The notes under the pieces: model-generated | Told to the model about the DNA's origin: nothing | The model's database searches: none | What the model saw: the letters and a program-made list of their open reading frames with translations, nothing else | In this document: piece after piece, positions 27,901 through 39,219 of the stretch | How positions within the stretch are numbered: the first letter of the stretch is position 1 | How the letters are laid out: every line of letters starts with the position of its first letter | Program-made: the position numbers and the translations under genes | NCBI RefSeq assembly: GCF_910591885.1 | Contig: NC_063275.1 | Location: 20,882,501-20,946,500, forward strand | Length of the DNA: 64,000 nucleotides | Source of the DNA: Bombus terrestris | Taxonomy: Eukaryota > Arthropoda > Insecta > Hymenoptera > Apidae | Reading direction: 5' to 3'

Positions 27901-30875
27901 TAAGAAGATCATCTGTCAATTAGAATCCAAATTCAACTTATCCGTATCTATAACTTATCCGTATCTTCATCTGTTTCTCCGTTCTTTTACAAAATATTTT
28001 TCACTACTGCGATAGACCTACGATAGAGCTACTTTATAAAACAATTAATTTTATTATCATCCGGTCATCTATTTCACATAAAAGGAAAAGGCAGTAAAAA
28101 GAAAAAATTTCAAACGCAGACTTTGTACGTGGTACAAAACGGTTTTTAAACACGTAGTGAAATCCCGATGCTCGACAGATTTAAAAAGCGAATAAGAAAC
28201 GAAACTAAAAGAGTCGTGGAATAAAGAGAACGCAATCTTTTAACTTGTTTCATCTCTGACGATTGCGTGATATATACGGTCCACAATGTAGAGGCAGTGA
28301 TGCCCGCATCAAATGCGATGCAGCACGCTTTCTGAGCCTCTTCTATTCAAAAAAGTGCATCTCATGGTGCGTTTAAGTTATGCGCCTGCACGGGTCGCTG
28401 TAAGATAGTGCACATGCGTGCTAATTACCACGTCAGACGAATTTTTAAGAATTTGTGGCCGGAAGCCATAAAATCTTTCGATTAAATAGCTGGTTTTTAT
28501 ACACTTACATATTTTTATACATAGAAATTCAAGAGTACAGATAGTACGCAAAAATATATTTATATAATATCCATAGTATTCGTAACAATTATATTTATGA
28601 TCAAAATTAAAGAAACCAAAGTTAAACAGTATCTGTTTTATTGGCTGAATATTGATTATAATAGGTATTCCACGATAGATATTTTATAGACACATTCTTG
28701 TATATTATGCGCGTCATATTCATTTTTGCATTCTTAAATTTCCCATGAAATCATAAAAATCCGCGGTTTACTTATAATATTTATTAGATGAAATAATTCT
28801 CTATTTGTGTTCGATATTTTTAATTATGTTCCTATAAACGTAATTAATTCGTAGAAGAATATCTACGATTTACATGTGTTAATGAAAAAAGATTTTTACT
28901 CTTAAAACAGAATGTAACACTTGGAAGGAATTGTAAGCATTTCAATGATAATGGATTACTTAGGATTAAATTGCTCTTCGGTTTTTTTAAATAGGTTTTA
29001 ATTAATTTAATTGACTTTAGTTATGATCTTCAATCATTATACATATAACTAAATGGAACAAATGGTACGTCAGTAATAAAATCTTCAAGCTATATTTTCA
29101 TAGAAAAAGTTTTGTATGTTTAAAAATATTTAAACGTTGATGAAATAAGCGTTACTATCGTCATGAGAAACATTTGTATCGTTTCTTTCCTACGTAACTA
29201 CAAATTTTATCTCATTTTATGCACTTACATAGTTGAAAAAATGTATTTGTATTACTTTTCCAATCAGTCCTTCTATTACCAAATTGTATTAAGGAAGTGG
29301 ATCAAGTTACGAAACGGTAACGGAAGAAATAGGAGGAGCAATAATCTTTACATAAAATTTTATTCTAATTCGTTATTCGATTTTTCTCAATAAAAATCTG
29401 CCGAAAAATTAATTTCCTTCCGGAAAAGTGAAATCGCTCAATGAATTTTATTATTACTGATTATGATATTAAAATGCATAACAGTTGAAAAAGATGGTAT
29501 TTGTAATATTTATCAATGTGTGTCAATGAAGAAACGTTTCATTGCTGTAGTGAATGTATATCGAGCGATCGTATAAACAATCGATGAAATCATTGATTCG
29601 TCATTAACGTTTGACGAATCGTACAATACGTCCATATAAAATAATATAAATATTATTCACAGGTATTTCACGCAATTTAATATTGATTTTACGAGGAATT
29701 TACGTTTTAATCTGCTTTTGCTTAGCTAAAATATTTGTGGTGAGGGAAGTTCAATAGCTCGTAAGCTGATTTAGATGAATCGTAGTGTATTTGAGGCTGA
29801 AAAATTCGATCACATCCATAGCGAAGTTGTATCACTTCAAATGACAGGAACAGCTAGAAAATGTCGATAACTCGATAATGTCAAGGTGTCAAAACCGTGT
29901 GCACGTAAACGCGAAAAACTTTAAACAGTTTTCGCAGTTAATCTTTGCTATCATAAAAGGAAATAATATCTTCGAATCTTATCTTTTACGACATTTACTT
30001 TTTCTAAAGCAAATCGTGTATGTTATTATTTATATTCAGTCAATCATCTATACATTTTATCTATATATATTTTCGAGCTAAAAACAAGATCTTTAAAAGA
30101 TCGACTTTAATTCAGATAAGGCTTATAACACAACAGATAATACTATATATGTATAAAAGGAGTTCGTGAGAACTTACGATTAATACGAAATACGAGCATT
30201 TCTGCCAAAAATTATATATTCATCGGATGTTCAATACCTACATTCGATAATGGCTCATTAATGTTGTTAAAATATGATGAGAATACATTTTTGTTAACGC
30301 AACGAGTAACGTTACGCGGTCCATGCGTAACCAGGTGATTCAATCGTCAAATTTCGCCCCCAATCGGAAACCGATCATTACGTCGCAACAACGATTCGAA
30401 CTTTACGTAACTGTTCGCGACGCGATGGCTCCCGAATAAGAAAAACACTTGAGATCGAACATTTGATGATGTATCAGTGACGTAAAGTCACGTCGCTTCA
30501 GAAAGAATTCGTTCTATTTTTACGAGCCAGATGGTAGCCGTCTACCAAGTTCATCTAAACACAGACCGGCATGTGTAACATAGAAAGTATAGAGTAGTAG
30601 CCGAAAAGTGACAGACGTAAACGTTGTTGGAACGATCGCAAAATTCCCCGCCCCGCCCTTGACAACCCCCTGAAACATTCGGGTCCGACGCGTGAACATC
30701 GATTCCGTGGAGCATTTTCGCGTGCAGGAAGATTCGAAGAACTACTGACCTTGAGCTTGTCGTAGGTTGTGTCGAGCTCGAGACGGTGTACGAAGGGGTT
30801 CAGGATGTCAGCGCTGAGGGACGCAGTATCCACGTCCTCGTGCTTGCTCCGCATTTTTCCGTTCGCCTCATCCAT
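6919..30875 (-). CDS. LPCAT: Lysophosphatidylcholine acyltransferase (LPCAT1/2 type)
   Basis: The enzyme transfers acyl-CoA to lysophosphatidylcholine in the Lands cycle at ER or lipid-droplet membranes. Exons in sense order: 30875-30750, 18454-18309, then either 10942-10728 or 14573-14356, then 9139-9027, 8623-8469, 8340-8203, 7955-7830, 7737-7590, 7418-7320, 7243-7099 and 6971-6919 (TGA). All phases agree, giving 487 or 488 residues. The start ATG at 30875 precedes SADILNPFVH, followed by a hydrophobic hairpin (TVALLPFRLAAITALVIMAW) and TGWRR. Acyltransferase blocks are HSTFMD or HSSFFD (HX4D) and EGTCTNR. The tail carries one plausible EF-hand loop (DRHGNGKIDLEE, His at position 3) and a degenerate one near the end. 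The last residues KKTI fit a dilysine ER-retrieval signal. Sequence around CLITFKSGAF and RYPNKLDTVTWTW is closest to LPCAT2. Intron 1 is over 12 kb. Confidence 0.93.
10728..10942 (-). other. LPCAT: LPCAT alternative catalytic exon A
   Basis: This 215-nt exon enters after two bases of an Arg codon and leaves with one base (GGA A, donor GTATGT). It joins the shared upstream exon (TGWRR) and the shared downstream exon (LINYTQPVYV) in frame. It encodes the region from the end of the membrane hairpin through the HX4D catalytic box HSTFMD to NPFIGK. It is roughly 40 percent identical by eye to exon B at 14356-14573, so the two are probably duplicates used one at a time. Including both would keep neither a sensible protein nor the downstream frame. 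The region is more GC-rich than its flanks, as expected for coding sequence. Confidence 0.88.
14356..14573 (-). other. LPCAT: LPCAT alternative catalytic exon B
   Basis: This 218-nt exon has the same entry and exit phases as exon A (after CG of an Arg codon; ends GGA A, donor GTAGGT). It encodes a second version of the acyltransferase core with the HX4D box HSSFFD, the PSIVAKAE segment and the end IPFFGK. Its acceptor is preceded by an A-rich, pyrimidine-poor stretch on the sense strand, so splicing to it is probably weak or regulated. PSIVAKAE and the FFD version of the catalytic box resemble the common form in other LPCAT proteins, so B may be the ancestral copy (inference). Confidence 0.87.
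18455..30749 (-). other. LPCAT: LPCAT intron 1 (about 12 kb)
   Basis: This single long intron separates the first coding exon from the transmembrane exon. No coding gene is supported inside it. Patches less AT-rich than the surroundings lie at about 19610-19960, 20480-20700 and 28260-28460 and may be enhancers or unannotated noncoding exons. The 20480-20700 patch has a purine-rich stretch followed by TTCAGTCGTT, which resembles an arthropod initiator, on the plus strand. A 21-nt palindrome lies at 23110-23130. Confidence 0.6.
23110..23130. repeat. Perfect 21-nt palindrome with related inverted repeat nearby
   Basis: The sequence reads ATGGTCAAAA, a central A, then TTTTGACCAT, so both arms match perfectly. 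About 600 bases downstream GACCATGA (23690-23697) and TCATGGTC (23712-23719) form a second hairpin sharing the ATGGTC core. Together they could be ends of a decayed DNA transposon; the open frame at 23300-23500 between them gave no recognisable domain. Confidence 0.45.
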
Positions 30876-31460
30876 ATTCTTTTTTCCCAGTGGTCACGAA
30901 CAGAAAAAGAGAGAGAGAGAGGCAGAGAATAAGAAAGAGACAGAGGATTGAAGAAAGATATATACGGAGGGATAGCAAGACAATAAACGCGGCTTAGTAG
31001 CCTGACGTGTCACACACTGCAAGCCGCGAAACGTCGATATGTATCGGTAGGTGCGAAACTTTCTGGCGATATGCTCGAGCTTCTTGACACTGTTTATAAT
31101 GTGGTACCAGCCGAGACAGACAGGTAAAAAAAAATGACGAAGAAAAAAGAAGGGAGCTCTTAATCAGCCGTGGCGAGACATGATCGTACGCGAAGGGGTT
31201 GTCGGTCGACGATCTACTGTGCTCGCGGTCGACTCGACGGGACGAACCGGCCAAATGCTCTCCGACCATTACCGAACCCCACCGAATGCATGGGGGATAC
31301 TGTCGGATGCGTGCGCATCTTGCCGCCTAGTCGAAAGTTCCTTCGGGTATCTCCGTCAGACTGCCCCTGTGAAAGCAAAGTGGCAGGAGGAAGCCGAGTC
31401 AGGACCGCTATCTTCGTTCCCAGGTGCCCTTCCCTTTTCTACGTTTAGGTCTCTGAAGAG
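30876..31460 (-). promoter_or_regulatory. GC-rich promoter and 5' UTR region of LPCAT
   Basis: This block lies directly upstream of the LPCAT start codon and is clearly richer in GC and CpG than the surrounding AT-rich DNA. A GAGAGAGAGAG run at about 30908-30921 lies just 5' of the ATG. Open frames on both strands at 30994-31479 arise from the GC content and show no protein family signature. No TATA box or transcription start was pinpointed. Confidence 0.55.
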
Positions 31461-31758
31461 CTTACTTCACTTAAGATAAGTTTACTTTTAAAAAATAATC
31501 TTTTTTTTAAGGCGAATAATTTTATATTATTCTTTTTTCTAAATTGAAATTAAAAAGTAAAAATTAGAAATGTAGTGAATGTTATATATATGCTATATAT
31601 ATTAAATATATGCTACATCATTTAATTTTGAATATTTTGTATAAAACTGTATGATATTTAATGCTTTTTTATGTCTTTTACTGTATACTACTACGCAAAT
31701 GATAAATCTCATAATAAAACGTCACTTTATTAATCGTACGACATTTAAAGGAATCAAA

Positions 31759-31835
31759 CAGGGCCGACGTGACTCTTTGCGAGGCCGGGTTTAAAAATTT
31801 TGCGGAGCCTGAATACAGATTCGAATCCTACACTT
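31759..31835 (+). mobile_element. Possible hAT-like transposon terminus
   Basis: A short GC-rich patch begins CAGGGCCGACGTGACTCT and sits alone in AT-rich DNA. CAGGGCCG is a common start of hAT terminal inverted repeats. No matching inverted end (CGGCCCTG) or target-site duplication was found nearby, so it is at best a fragment. GATTCGAATCC at 31818-31828 resembles an RNA polymerase III B box, with a poor A box 41 bases upstream, so a tRNA-derived SINE is an alternative. Confidence 0.3.
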
Positions 31836-32218
31836 AAATTTTACAATGAGGAATTATTTATTTGCAAATGCTGTTACATATTATATATTTTTTACAAGCA
31901 GTTTTTAAAACAAATCCGAGTAATATTTTTGCACATCCATAATTAACTTTCAAGGGGCAAAAGATTCAATGAAAGTACAAAATCTGTAATAATGTATGAC
32001 TTTTGCAAAAAACTATTGATGTAGTTTAATTTCTCTAAAAGGTACATTTCTCTGAAAGCGCCTAGGTCTTTTTATCTAAAGTAGCTTCCAGGATATGAGG
32101 ACTTTCTGGAGCTGTACTGAACTTTGATTATTTTTGTCACTCATTGCATCTGTTACTGGTATTATCATTCTGTAAAAAGTTAATCAAAATTGGTGTTTTT
32201 TAATTGAGTAATTTTCAT

Positions 32219-32552
32219 AGACACCGGACAGAGCGGGAGAAGATGAGACTCGCCCTTCATAGGGGTCGACGCGTCGAAGAGGTTCTGGGATCTCCTCGGA
32301 CCTGCACAACGGCCCAGGGGATGGCGTTGAGAGGGCTGGTCCCTCTCAATGCCCGAATTAACTTAGGAACGACTCCTCTAGAATGGGAGAAGACGCAGGA
32401 GTGCTCCGGTAGTAATTCGAAAGAGATCAGGGGCATCCTTGTTGGGCGTCAGGCGGACCACCGTGAGATTTTAGTCGGCCCGATACTATCCCGCCGCTTC
32501 CTAAAAGAGCGGCGGGGTGTTCATGAGAATTTCCCCACGTATAAAAAGAAGG
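32219..32552 (+). mobile_element. 3' fragment of an R1-type non-LTR retrotransposon (likely)
   Basis: A sharply bounded GC-rich segment of about 330 bases lies in AT-rich DNA. It contains GGACCACCGTGAGATTTTAG followed by TCGGCCCGAT, wording I associate with the 3' ends of R1-clade elements in Hymenoptera. It then has a strong stem-loop (CCCGCCGCT, short loop, AGCGGCGGG) and an A-rich end (CACGTATAAAAAGAAGG). The open frame across it (32204-32581) gives no reverse transcriptase motif, so only the 3' end seems present, as expected of a 5'-truncated insertion. Confidence 0.5.
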
Positions 32553-34306
32553 AAAGGTCATGTTACGTACAGATAAATTAAAAAATGTAAGCGTACGTTA
32601 ATGTCAAAATTTTTAATCAAATGTTTCGTTTAAAAGTGTTAGAAGTATAATCTAGGAAGGGAAATAATCATGATAGAGAATAAATTTTAATACTTGCTTC
32701 TTTGAATTAAATAGTATATTTCTTAAACAAATAAGTAGCCGTGTTAAATTAAATATCTAAAAAGTTTTAAAATTAGGTAAGGGTCTAAAACTGTATTCAA
32801 TGTTCATGGTTATGAGAAATTCACAGAATCGGCGAAGTAATTTTTGATGGACTTAACGAGTGATTTCTGACCAATTCAGCTAGAAGAACTATCGGAAATT
32901 AACGTCTAATTAACTTACTTGGTATCTAGTACATGAAATATATGGACTATAATAGTTGCCCAATAAAAATAGCATTTTATGAAAAATTCTGGAACCTAAT
33001 GGCAACTATAATATTTTCGATATTAGAAACGATCGTATATATTCTTATAATTTTGTCAATGTTAATAAATTCTGCTTATAATGCTCTAATTCAGAATTAA
33101 AAATATATTCTTTTAAATTTTATATGTAGGTAATTTAATTTTTAATAATGGTGTTAAATATATAATTTTTAAGTGTGTCAATTGTTAAAATTTGTAATTA
33201 CTTTTTGTGAAATGAAAATTACTGCTACTAAGATACTGTAGTAAATAAGTGCCAGTAAGATACTGTACAATTGTAGGAATGATCAATAAAAGAACAAAGA
33301 CGAAGGAAACAGATACGCTTTAAAGTGTAGCTTATAAATCGGAAGTTCTCAAGGTATCGAAACTTTAAACATTAATGATATAGAACGTTCTATAGAACGA
33401 GGAAGTTATACTCTCATAATCGGGTAAATAAAAAATTTTGTTCCAGTTCAAGGCACAACGATAAACCAATCTTTCAAAGACTACTAACTTATTCTAAACT
33501 GAACTGAAATGTTATTCTGTAATCTGAAATATTATTTAAAAATAATTGAATATTTCATAGATACATTTATTATTACCAATGTAGTTGAGTAAATTATACA
33601 TAGGTAAATAAAAGATAAATATAATAAATTAATTCTGTATTTATAAATATAATAAATTTTCTGTATTTAATTAACAATATTTTTATATTTTCTGTAATTT
33701 AATATCGATGTTTTTGCATTTATATATGTATGTATATTTCAGATACAATGGTTGTGCTTCGCTCTATTCTAAGCACAATTAAACGGAAGAAAGGTTCTTG
33801 TTTCTCTCTGTTTCATATAAGCTGTGTTTCTGTATGAATGAATGAGTTTACACGAGAGATCAGTTTTACGAACCTTGTGAAAGAGATCTCAAATCGTCAA
33901 TGACAGTACTATCAATGCCGCGACTAACCAATAATCAAGTGCTTTTTATCTAAATAATTATAATGATAATGTAATATATCTACAGAAATAATTTGATTTA
34001 TAAAATGAAACAAACAATAGCATTAATTGCATAATTTATCCGTGATGGTCAATTACAGTTACGTATTTAATAAAAAATGTTTCATTGTCCAATTTTTATA
34101 TGTCCAATTATTATTTAATATAATGATAGTAAATTTTGGATTGATTTAATCTATCTATGTTGCGAATTTTGTATTTATAACACATTGGATACATCAATAC
34201 AAAATTTTCTTTGCGGTGATAACATTAGTGTGAATCAGCGCTCTCTGTTTCTTCTACCAGAAGCTATTAGGACATGTCCAAAGTTGTTTAATAACCTATA
34301 GACGAC
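32553..34306. other. AT-rich intergenic DNA upstream of AIRIM
   Basis: No coding sequence or clear repeat was seen. The last 100 bases should contain the AIRIM promoter and 5' UTR, but no core promoter element stands out. Confidence 0.5.
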
Positions 34307-35467
34307 ATGGCAAAGGAAGTACATAAATGTTTGATAAATTATTTCTCACAGTTAGAGAAAGTAGATTGCAAGTGGAATGAATTATCCGAAGAAGCTAAGC
34401 GGCCTCTACATGCGTTGAGAAATCAATCAGAGCAACTCCGACTCGTCATAAGGTAACGTTAACTTTCTATTTTTTGTCACGAATTTTATCACTGGTTCAG
34501 ACGTTATGCGCATACAGTAGCTAGAGTAGAAACTCAACACATAATTCCGAGCTACATCGATATTTCAGAGAAGTAGAAATTTCATTGACCTACCATCAGA
34601 TGTCGTTCTGTTACAGCAGCGAAGTTGATGATGCAGAACTCTGTAAAGTAAATGAGCTACGTGAAAGATTGATTTTTAAAATTCTTATGGGGATCGACGA
34701 TGAACTGACATTGCTGTTCAACATTTTAATGCGATTCAATAACATTAATCAAGTAAATAAAATTTTCATCTCTACATTCATATCTTGTTTGTTATACATA
34801 TAACCTTAATTAATTCTTCTTCTCTTATTGATTACAAAGAATTGAAGGTAATACATTATCATTTATATAAAAAGATTAATTTCCCTAGAAACTGTTACAT
34901 AATATCGCATATAAAAATATGTAGAGATAATTATGTCAAAGTAAAAAATTAATTAATCGGTGATGTGATAGAATTATTGAAAATGTTACTTTAGGACTTA
35001 AAAAATCGTTTAAACAATCTGGAAGATGCACGAAGCAAGGTTTCGCTAGATGAGGGAACAATGAAGGAATTAATCAATGGAACACCCTATAGACCACGAT
35101 TAAATTTGCTCTTAGAATGGGCTATTGAGGCTTTCAATTACTACCATGAATTGTATCTTTTAATTGGAAATATTTCTCAGATTTCAATTTTACTGTATCT
35201 ATGTGCAGATTTTTCTTAATTTATAACATCTTTAGATATCTTCTGATCAATGGAAATATAAAACAGTTCAATTACAAAGATGAAGATACGATTGAAAATT
35301 TAACGAAGTCTTTCGTCGAGGACCGGTTTAAAAGGGCGCAGATCGAACGTAAGTGCCTGGCTTTAATTAGCATTTTAATTAATTAGCAGTTTTGTCGTTA
35401 ATTTGCATTATTTATTACAGGTATACTATATTTTACGCAATTCTTAATAAAAGAGTCTTTACGTTAG
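34307..35467 (+). CDS. AIRIM: AIRIM (AFG2-interacting ribosome maturation factor, C1orf109-like)
   Basis: In vertebrates the C1orf109/AIRIM protein works with the AFG2 (SPATA5) ATPase to release RSL24D1 during cytoplasmic 60S maturation. Five exons join in frame: 34307-34452, 34617-34752, 34995-35152, 35236-35348 and 35421-35467 (TAG), giving 199 residues; the human protein is about 200. The match is strongest at NQSEQLRLVI near the start, LNLLLEWAIEAFNYYHELYL in the middle and the end RILYFTQFLI. It is all helical, with no signal peptide or membrane segment. An alternative acceptor at 34569 would add 16 in-frame residues to exon 2; the shorter form aligns better. Without the last splice the frame would read on to a stop at 35386, which loses the conserved C-terminus. 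Identification is from family memory at modest similarity. Confidence 0.8.
35153..35259 (+). repeat. Imperfect direct repeat flanking AIRIM intron 4
   Basis: The start of intron 4 (TATCTTTTAATTGGAAATAT, from 35154) is repeated at the start of exon 5 (TATCTTCTGATCAATGGAAA, from 35237). The copies differ by two transitions and a three-base gap. The offset equals the intron length of 83-84 bases. Both copies code for the same residues (YLLI then GNI), so the intron looks like one unit of a tandem duplication of coding sequence. Confidence 0.7.
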
Positions 35468-36930
35468 AAATTTCTTTTTATTGCGTATAACTACCACAAA
35501 TCTTTATAAGCAAATATTTTTAGAGCCTGCAATATTTTATATATAATTAGAATAAATAAAAATATCTGTATTTATATTATTTCTTCAATGATTTCATCTT
35601 ACTGAAATTCAAGAAGTTCCTGCACACAGCAAACCATAAGTATACCGAGTGAACTCGCAAATATGTGTCTTTATATTTGTATACTTCACAAAATCAATAT
35701 ATGAAAACTTAATTCATACAAAATAATGAAAACTAATTGCCTGCGGATTATGAAATCCATAGTGAAATAGATATTACAAGTAGTATAAGCTGTTATATAA
35801 GTTAACACTCACAGACTGCACGGCGTGTTCTCCTTGTCTGACTAAAAGCAAGTTTATCTACTGAAGCGACGAATATATGTATAAACTTCTTTTATCTGCA
35901 GGTGACAGCAATAAAAAGATACCACAACTTTTCTTGCGTGAACTAATGATTCACGATGTCTGATATGTTATTGAAGTGAAATTTCAATTAAAACTTTGCT
36001 AACTTTTTGTTCTATTTACTATATCAATATGTATGTGGATTTAAATTCATGTCATAAAAAAGGAACTGATATGGAAGGTTTGATATTCCTTTTTGTATTA
36101 ACAAACATTCTGACATGATACAAGCAAAATTTGACTATTCCTTGCCCCAACTAGCAAATACAAAGCCGCTTCGCTGTCTATCGGAAGTAAAGCATGCTGT
36201 TTAATCGAAATGAGCGTTAGCTTGAAACAATATTAACGATAATTTCATTACTGTCGCTGAGGTTTACCCTCTTCGCATTACTTATCCATAACACGAGCAA
36301 CTGGTAATTGGAGAAAACAACCACTTAGCGAAACATAATTCCTTCGCGAGATGAAGTAAAATCCACAACAGAAAAAATAATAATTACGTAATTCACGACT
36401 TTTTTCTGTTGGACATGTCACATTTGGACACTTTCTTCTACATTCGTATATATAGAATAGTAGAATTCGTGTTACTTATTATCGATTCAATTTTTGTAAA
36501 GGTCAAATGCTTTTATTTAATCTTCCACCGGAATTTCCAATGTAATTACCTACCCAGATAAAATCCTATGCATTCGATATACCTAATCTGTAAAGTCTAT
36601 TATAAACTACTCACCTGTCACGAACTTTTCCAACTTAATACAATTATTATGCGTTTCTAAGTATTTAGAATCCTTTTTAAAAGTTCCTCTTTAAAAAATC
36701 CTCTTATTCGTTAGTTTTTAATGAGGAATTGCTTAAAAGTATGCAAGGTAAAGTATTAATTGCAAAATGCATTTATCAAAATCACACATATATATGTCTA
36801 TACGTGCGGAATTTCATAAGAAAGAATTCCATTTTTCCGTAATATTTCAAACTAAACGATTGTAATATCAGGCATCGTCCCGTGTCGTGTTACGTTTGCG
36901 TTTTAGTCCTTTGATCAACGACAAATATTA
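35468..36930. other. AT-rich intergenic DNA 3' of AIRIM
   Basis: This interval should include the AIRIM 3' UTR. No coding sequence, RNA gene or mobile element is supported. Confidence 0.5.
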
Positions 36931-37183
36931 ATCGCGATGACATTGGTTACTCGTCATACTCCTACGATCGGTTTGCCGATCATCGACCAATCTCCTGACA
37001 AAAGGGGCTCACGCATATTCCGGTCTGTAGGACATGGACGCATTGGGGCGCCGGCGCTTGCTATTGATTCTGTTGAATATCGTGATTTCAAAAGTTACCA
37101 TCGTAGTAGAGGGTGCCACAGTAGCTCACTGCTCCTCGAACCATAAGGAGGCCCTCGCGCTTTTCTTTATTTCGCCCCAACAG
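36931..37183 (+). promoter_or_regulatory. Candidate 5' noncoding exon or promoter of the SLC6 gene
   Basis: A GC-richer block ends in a good donor (CAG, then GTTAGT from 37184). A good acceptor (CCAACAG) ends at 39137, 82 bases before the SLC6 start codon, so this could be a first noncoding exon. One frame from an ATG at 37034 begins MDALGRRRLLLILLNIVISK, which looks like a signal peptide. Splicing that frame to 39138 runs out of frame with the transporter, so it would be an upstream ORF or chance. No other gene that could use this exon is seen. Confidence 0.4.
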
Positions 37184-37498
37184 GTTAGTGACGAGCTTGC
37201 AATGTTATTTTCTGACTAAATGGTACAATTTTTTTTGCTAATAATTTTGTATAAAGTCGATATAGATCGTATTACGTTGTTGTTACGTGAGATTATTTTG
37301 TGAAAATAACAGGGTCGAATCGTATTTATTTCATTTCTTTCTCTCCGGACTTTTGAATGAAAGCACATCGAGTTACGTTCGTATGAATAAGTTTCGTTGA
37401 ATGAATGCAGTTCGAAATATTTGGAAGATATTTCTCAGAGACGTTTTCTGTTGGGAATATTACGTAGGACGAAAAATGTCACTTGACTAGTGCACTCA

Positions 37499-37506
37499 TG
37501 ACGTCA
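37499..37506. promoter_or_regulatory. Full palindromic CRE (TGACGTCA)
   Basis: The exact eight-base CREB/ATF consensus occurs once here, 1.7 kb upstream of the SLC6 start and 300 bases after the candidate first exon. A single eight-mer match can be chance. Confidence 0.35.
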
Positions 37507-39219
37507 ATGGGAACGATAGTTATAGTGCATGTCACTCGTGTAAAATTGCCGCCCAACATGTTATCGAAAATATTTTAAAGAAATGATTAGATTTCGCTTG
37601 ATCTTTATTAAACAAAAGCGAAGGAAGTTGTATGGAAATGATTCGTCTTAATGTCATTTTCTTTTCCGAGTAAATTTTTATTCATGAAATTAGCGCAAAT
37701 CGTTCGGTTGGAGAACTGTAAGGATATTCGATCACAATTGACATGGAAGTAAACATTTTCAACGGCGAGCGTTCTCGATGTAATCATACTTGCAGAATAT
37801 TTAGCGACTCGTAATTAATTGTCCAGTTTGCCTGTATACGAGGTCAGGGCCGTGGTAAAGTCGCAAGGCAAACATCTCTCCCTCCTAACTAACTGTCCTA
37901 TTGATGAAAAAAACGACGTGTGCCAGGTTCTTTAAGTAGAATTATTAAGACATTTTCTATCAAGTGCTTTTCTCGTAGAGAGCGTTCAAATTAGTAAACG
38001 GAGAAATCGCGTGCGATCCTTTACACATCACTTGCTCACCCTTATCTATTGTTTACTTTAAATCCTCGCGACTATATTAGAATTTACATGTAATATCTAT
38101 GTTACATAATCATATGAATTTGCTGAATACAGAGTAATTATTCTTGCTTATTATTTCAATCGTTGGAAAAAATAGACGTTTTTAAAAATGATTAATAAAT
38201 CAATAAATATGTAAAATCAATGAATATATTTAATGAAAAACTGTAATTGGACATTTAAATAACGTGTTGAATGTTCTAAGCCATATTTTGTTTTTCAATA
38301 AATATTTTATTGAAAACTATAATCAATAAACGAGTGAAATAACTAGAGGTTCCAAATGTAACGCGTCGAGTTTATGGAGCGTGTTCTTACAAATGGGACT
38401 GTAAAAGGCTGTACTAGTCGTAGTCCTTGCTTGTACTTGTTAACACCATAGAACGGAACCGAGAACTGTGAATGCGTGTGAAACGAAGAGTAATTCAATA
38501 ATTCTTTCTGAAACGAGCCTAATTTTAATTCCAGAAATGTATTCATTTCCTTCCTTTATGATTTTTTCATGATTAATGTAAAATAAGATGCTGTAATAGA
38601 ACCTTTCCGACGAACAATATTGGCATTCTATTTCATTAGTACCGTTGAAACATAGGATATTGAATTTTATGGTATACAAAAATTTTTAAGGAACAAAAGA
38701 ATTTAACATCTATTAGCCGTCAATTAGTTATTAATTGAACTCAATGTTAGCGTAGTAAAATTAAAAACTACTAAATTAAATAAAAGCTGAATAATTATAG
38801 TTTGCATTTATATTTATCTATGTACTAAAATTGAATATCTCAAACACGAATACTATGTTTAATTTTTTCGCTGAAATTTCCATTTATTAAGTGACTAAAA
38901 TTTACTACGTTTGTATCTACAAATTCATTCATGTTTATGAATACGTAGCAAAAGTTATACTTTTCTGTTTTTCTCTCTCTTTTTCTTCCAACCTTCTATT
39001 GTTATTTAAATCTTCGAAGCTTTACAACTTTCACACTTGCTGCTCTTTTTCCAAGATTACAGACATTCCTCCATAGGTATAATAGTAATTAATATTTATA
39101 CGTATATAAAATAAAATAGGCATTTTAATTCCAACAGGATGGAGTCCATAGGCGCGCGTGGTATTTTTGTTTGATCTTTCGAAGAAAAGAAAACCGTGGT
39201 CGCACAATAAACAGAAAGA
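37507..39219. other. Upstream or first-intron DNA of the SLC6 gene
   Basis: No coding sequence is supported. Minus-strand open frames at 38343-38679 show no family signature. The last 82 bases (39138-39219) look like the 5' UTR, with an acceptor CCAACAG just before them and a short upstream ORF starting ATGGAGTCC. Confidence 0.5.

Noticed and set aside
31170..31479. Two overlapping plus-strand open frames and one minus-strand frame upstream of LPCAT
   Set aside because: Produced by GC content of the promoter; no recognisable protein.
31770..31840. tRNA gene suggested by a B-box-like GATTCGAATCC
   Set aside because: T stem does not pair and the A box is poor; no cloverleaf can be drawn.
32204..32581. 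125-residue protein-coding gene
   Set aside because: No motif in any frame; the DNA looks like a retrotransposon 3' end with a stem-loop and A-rich tail.
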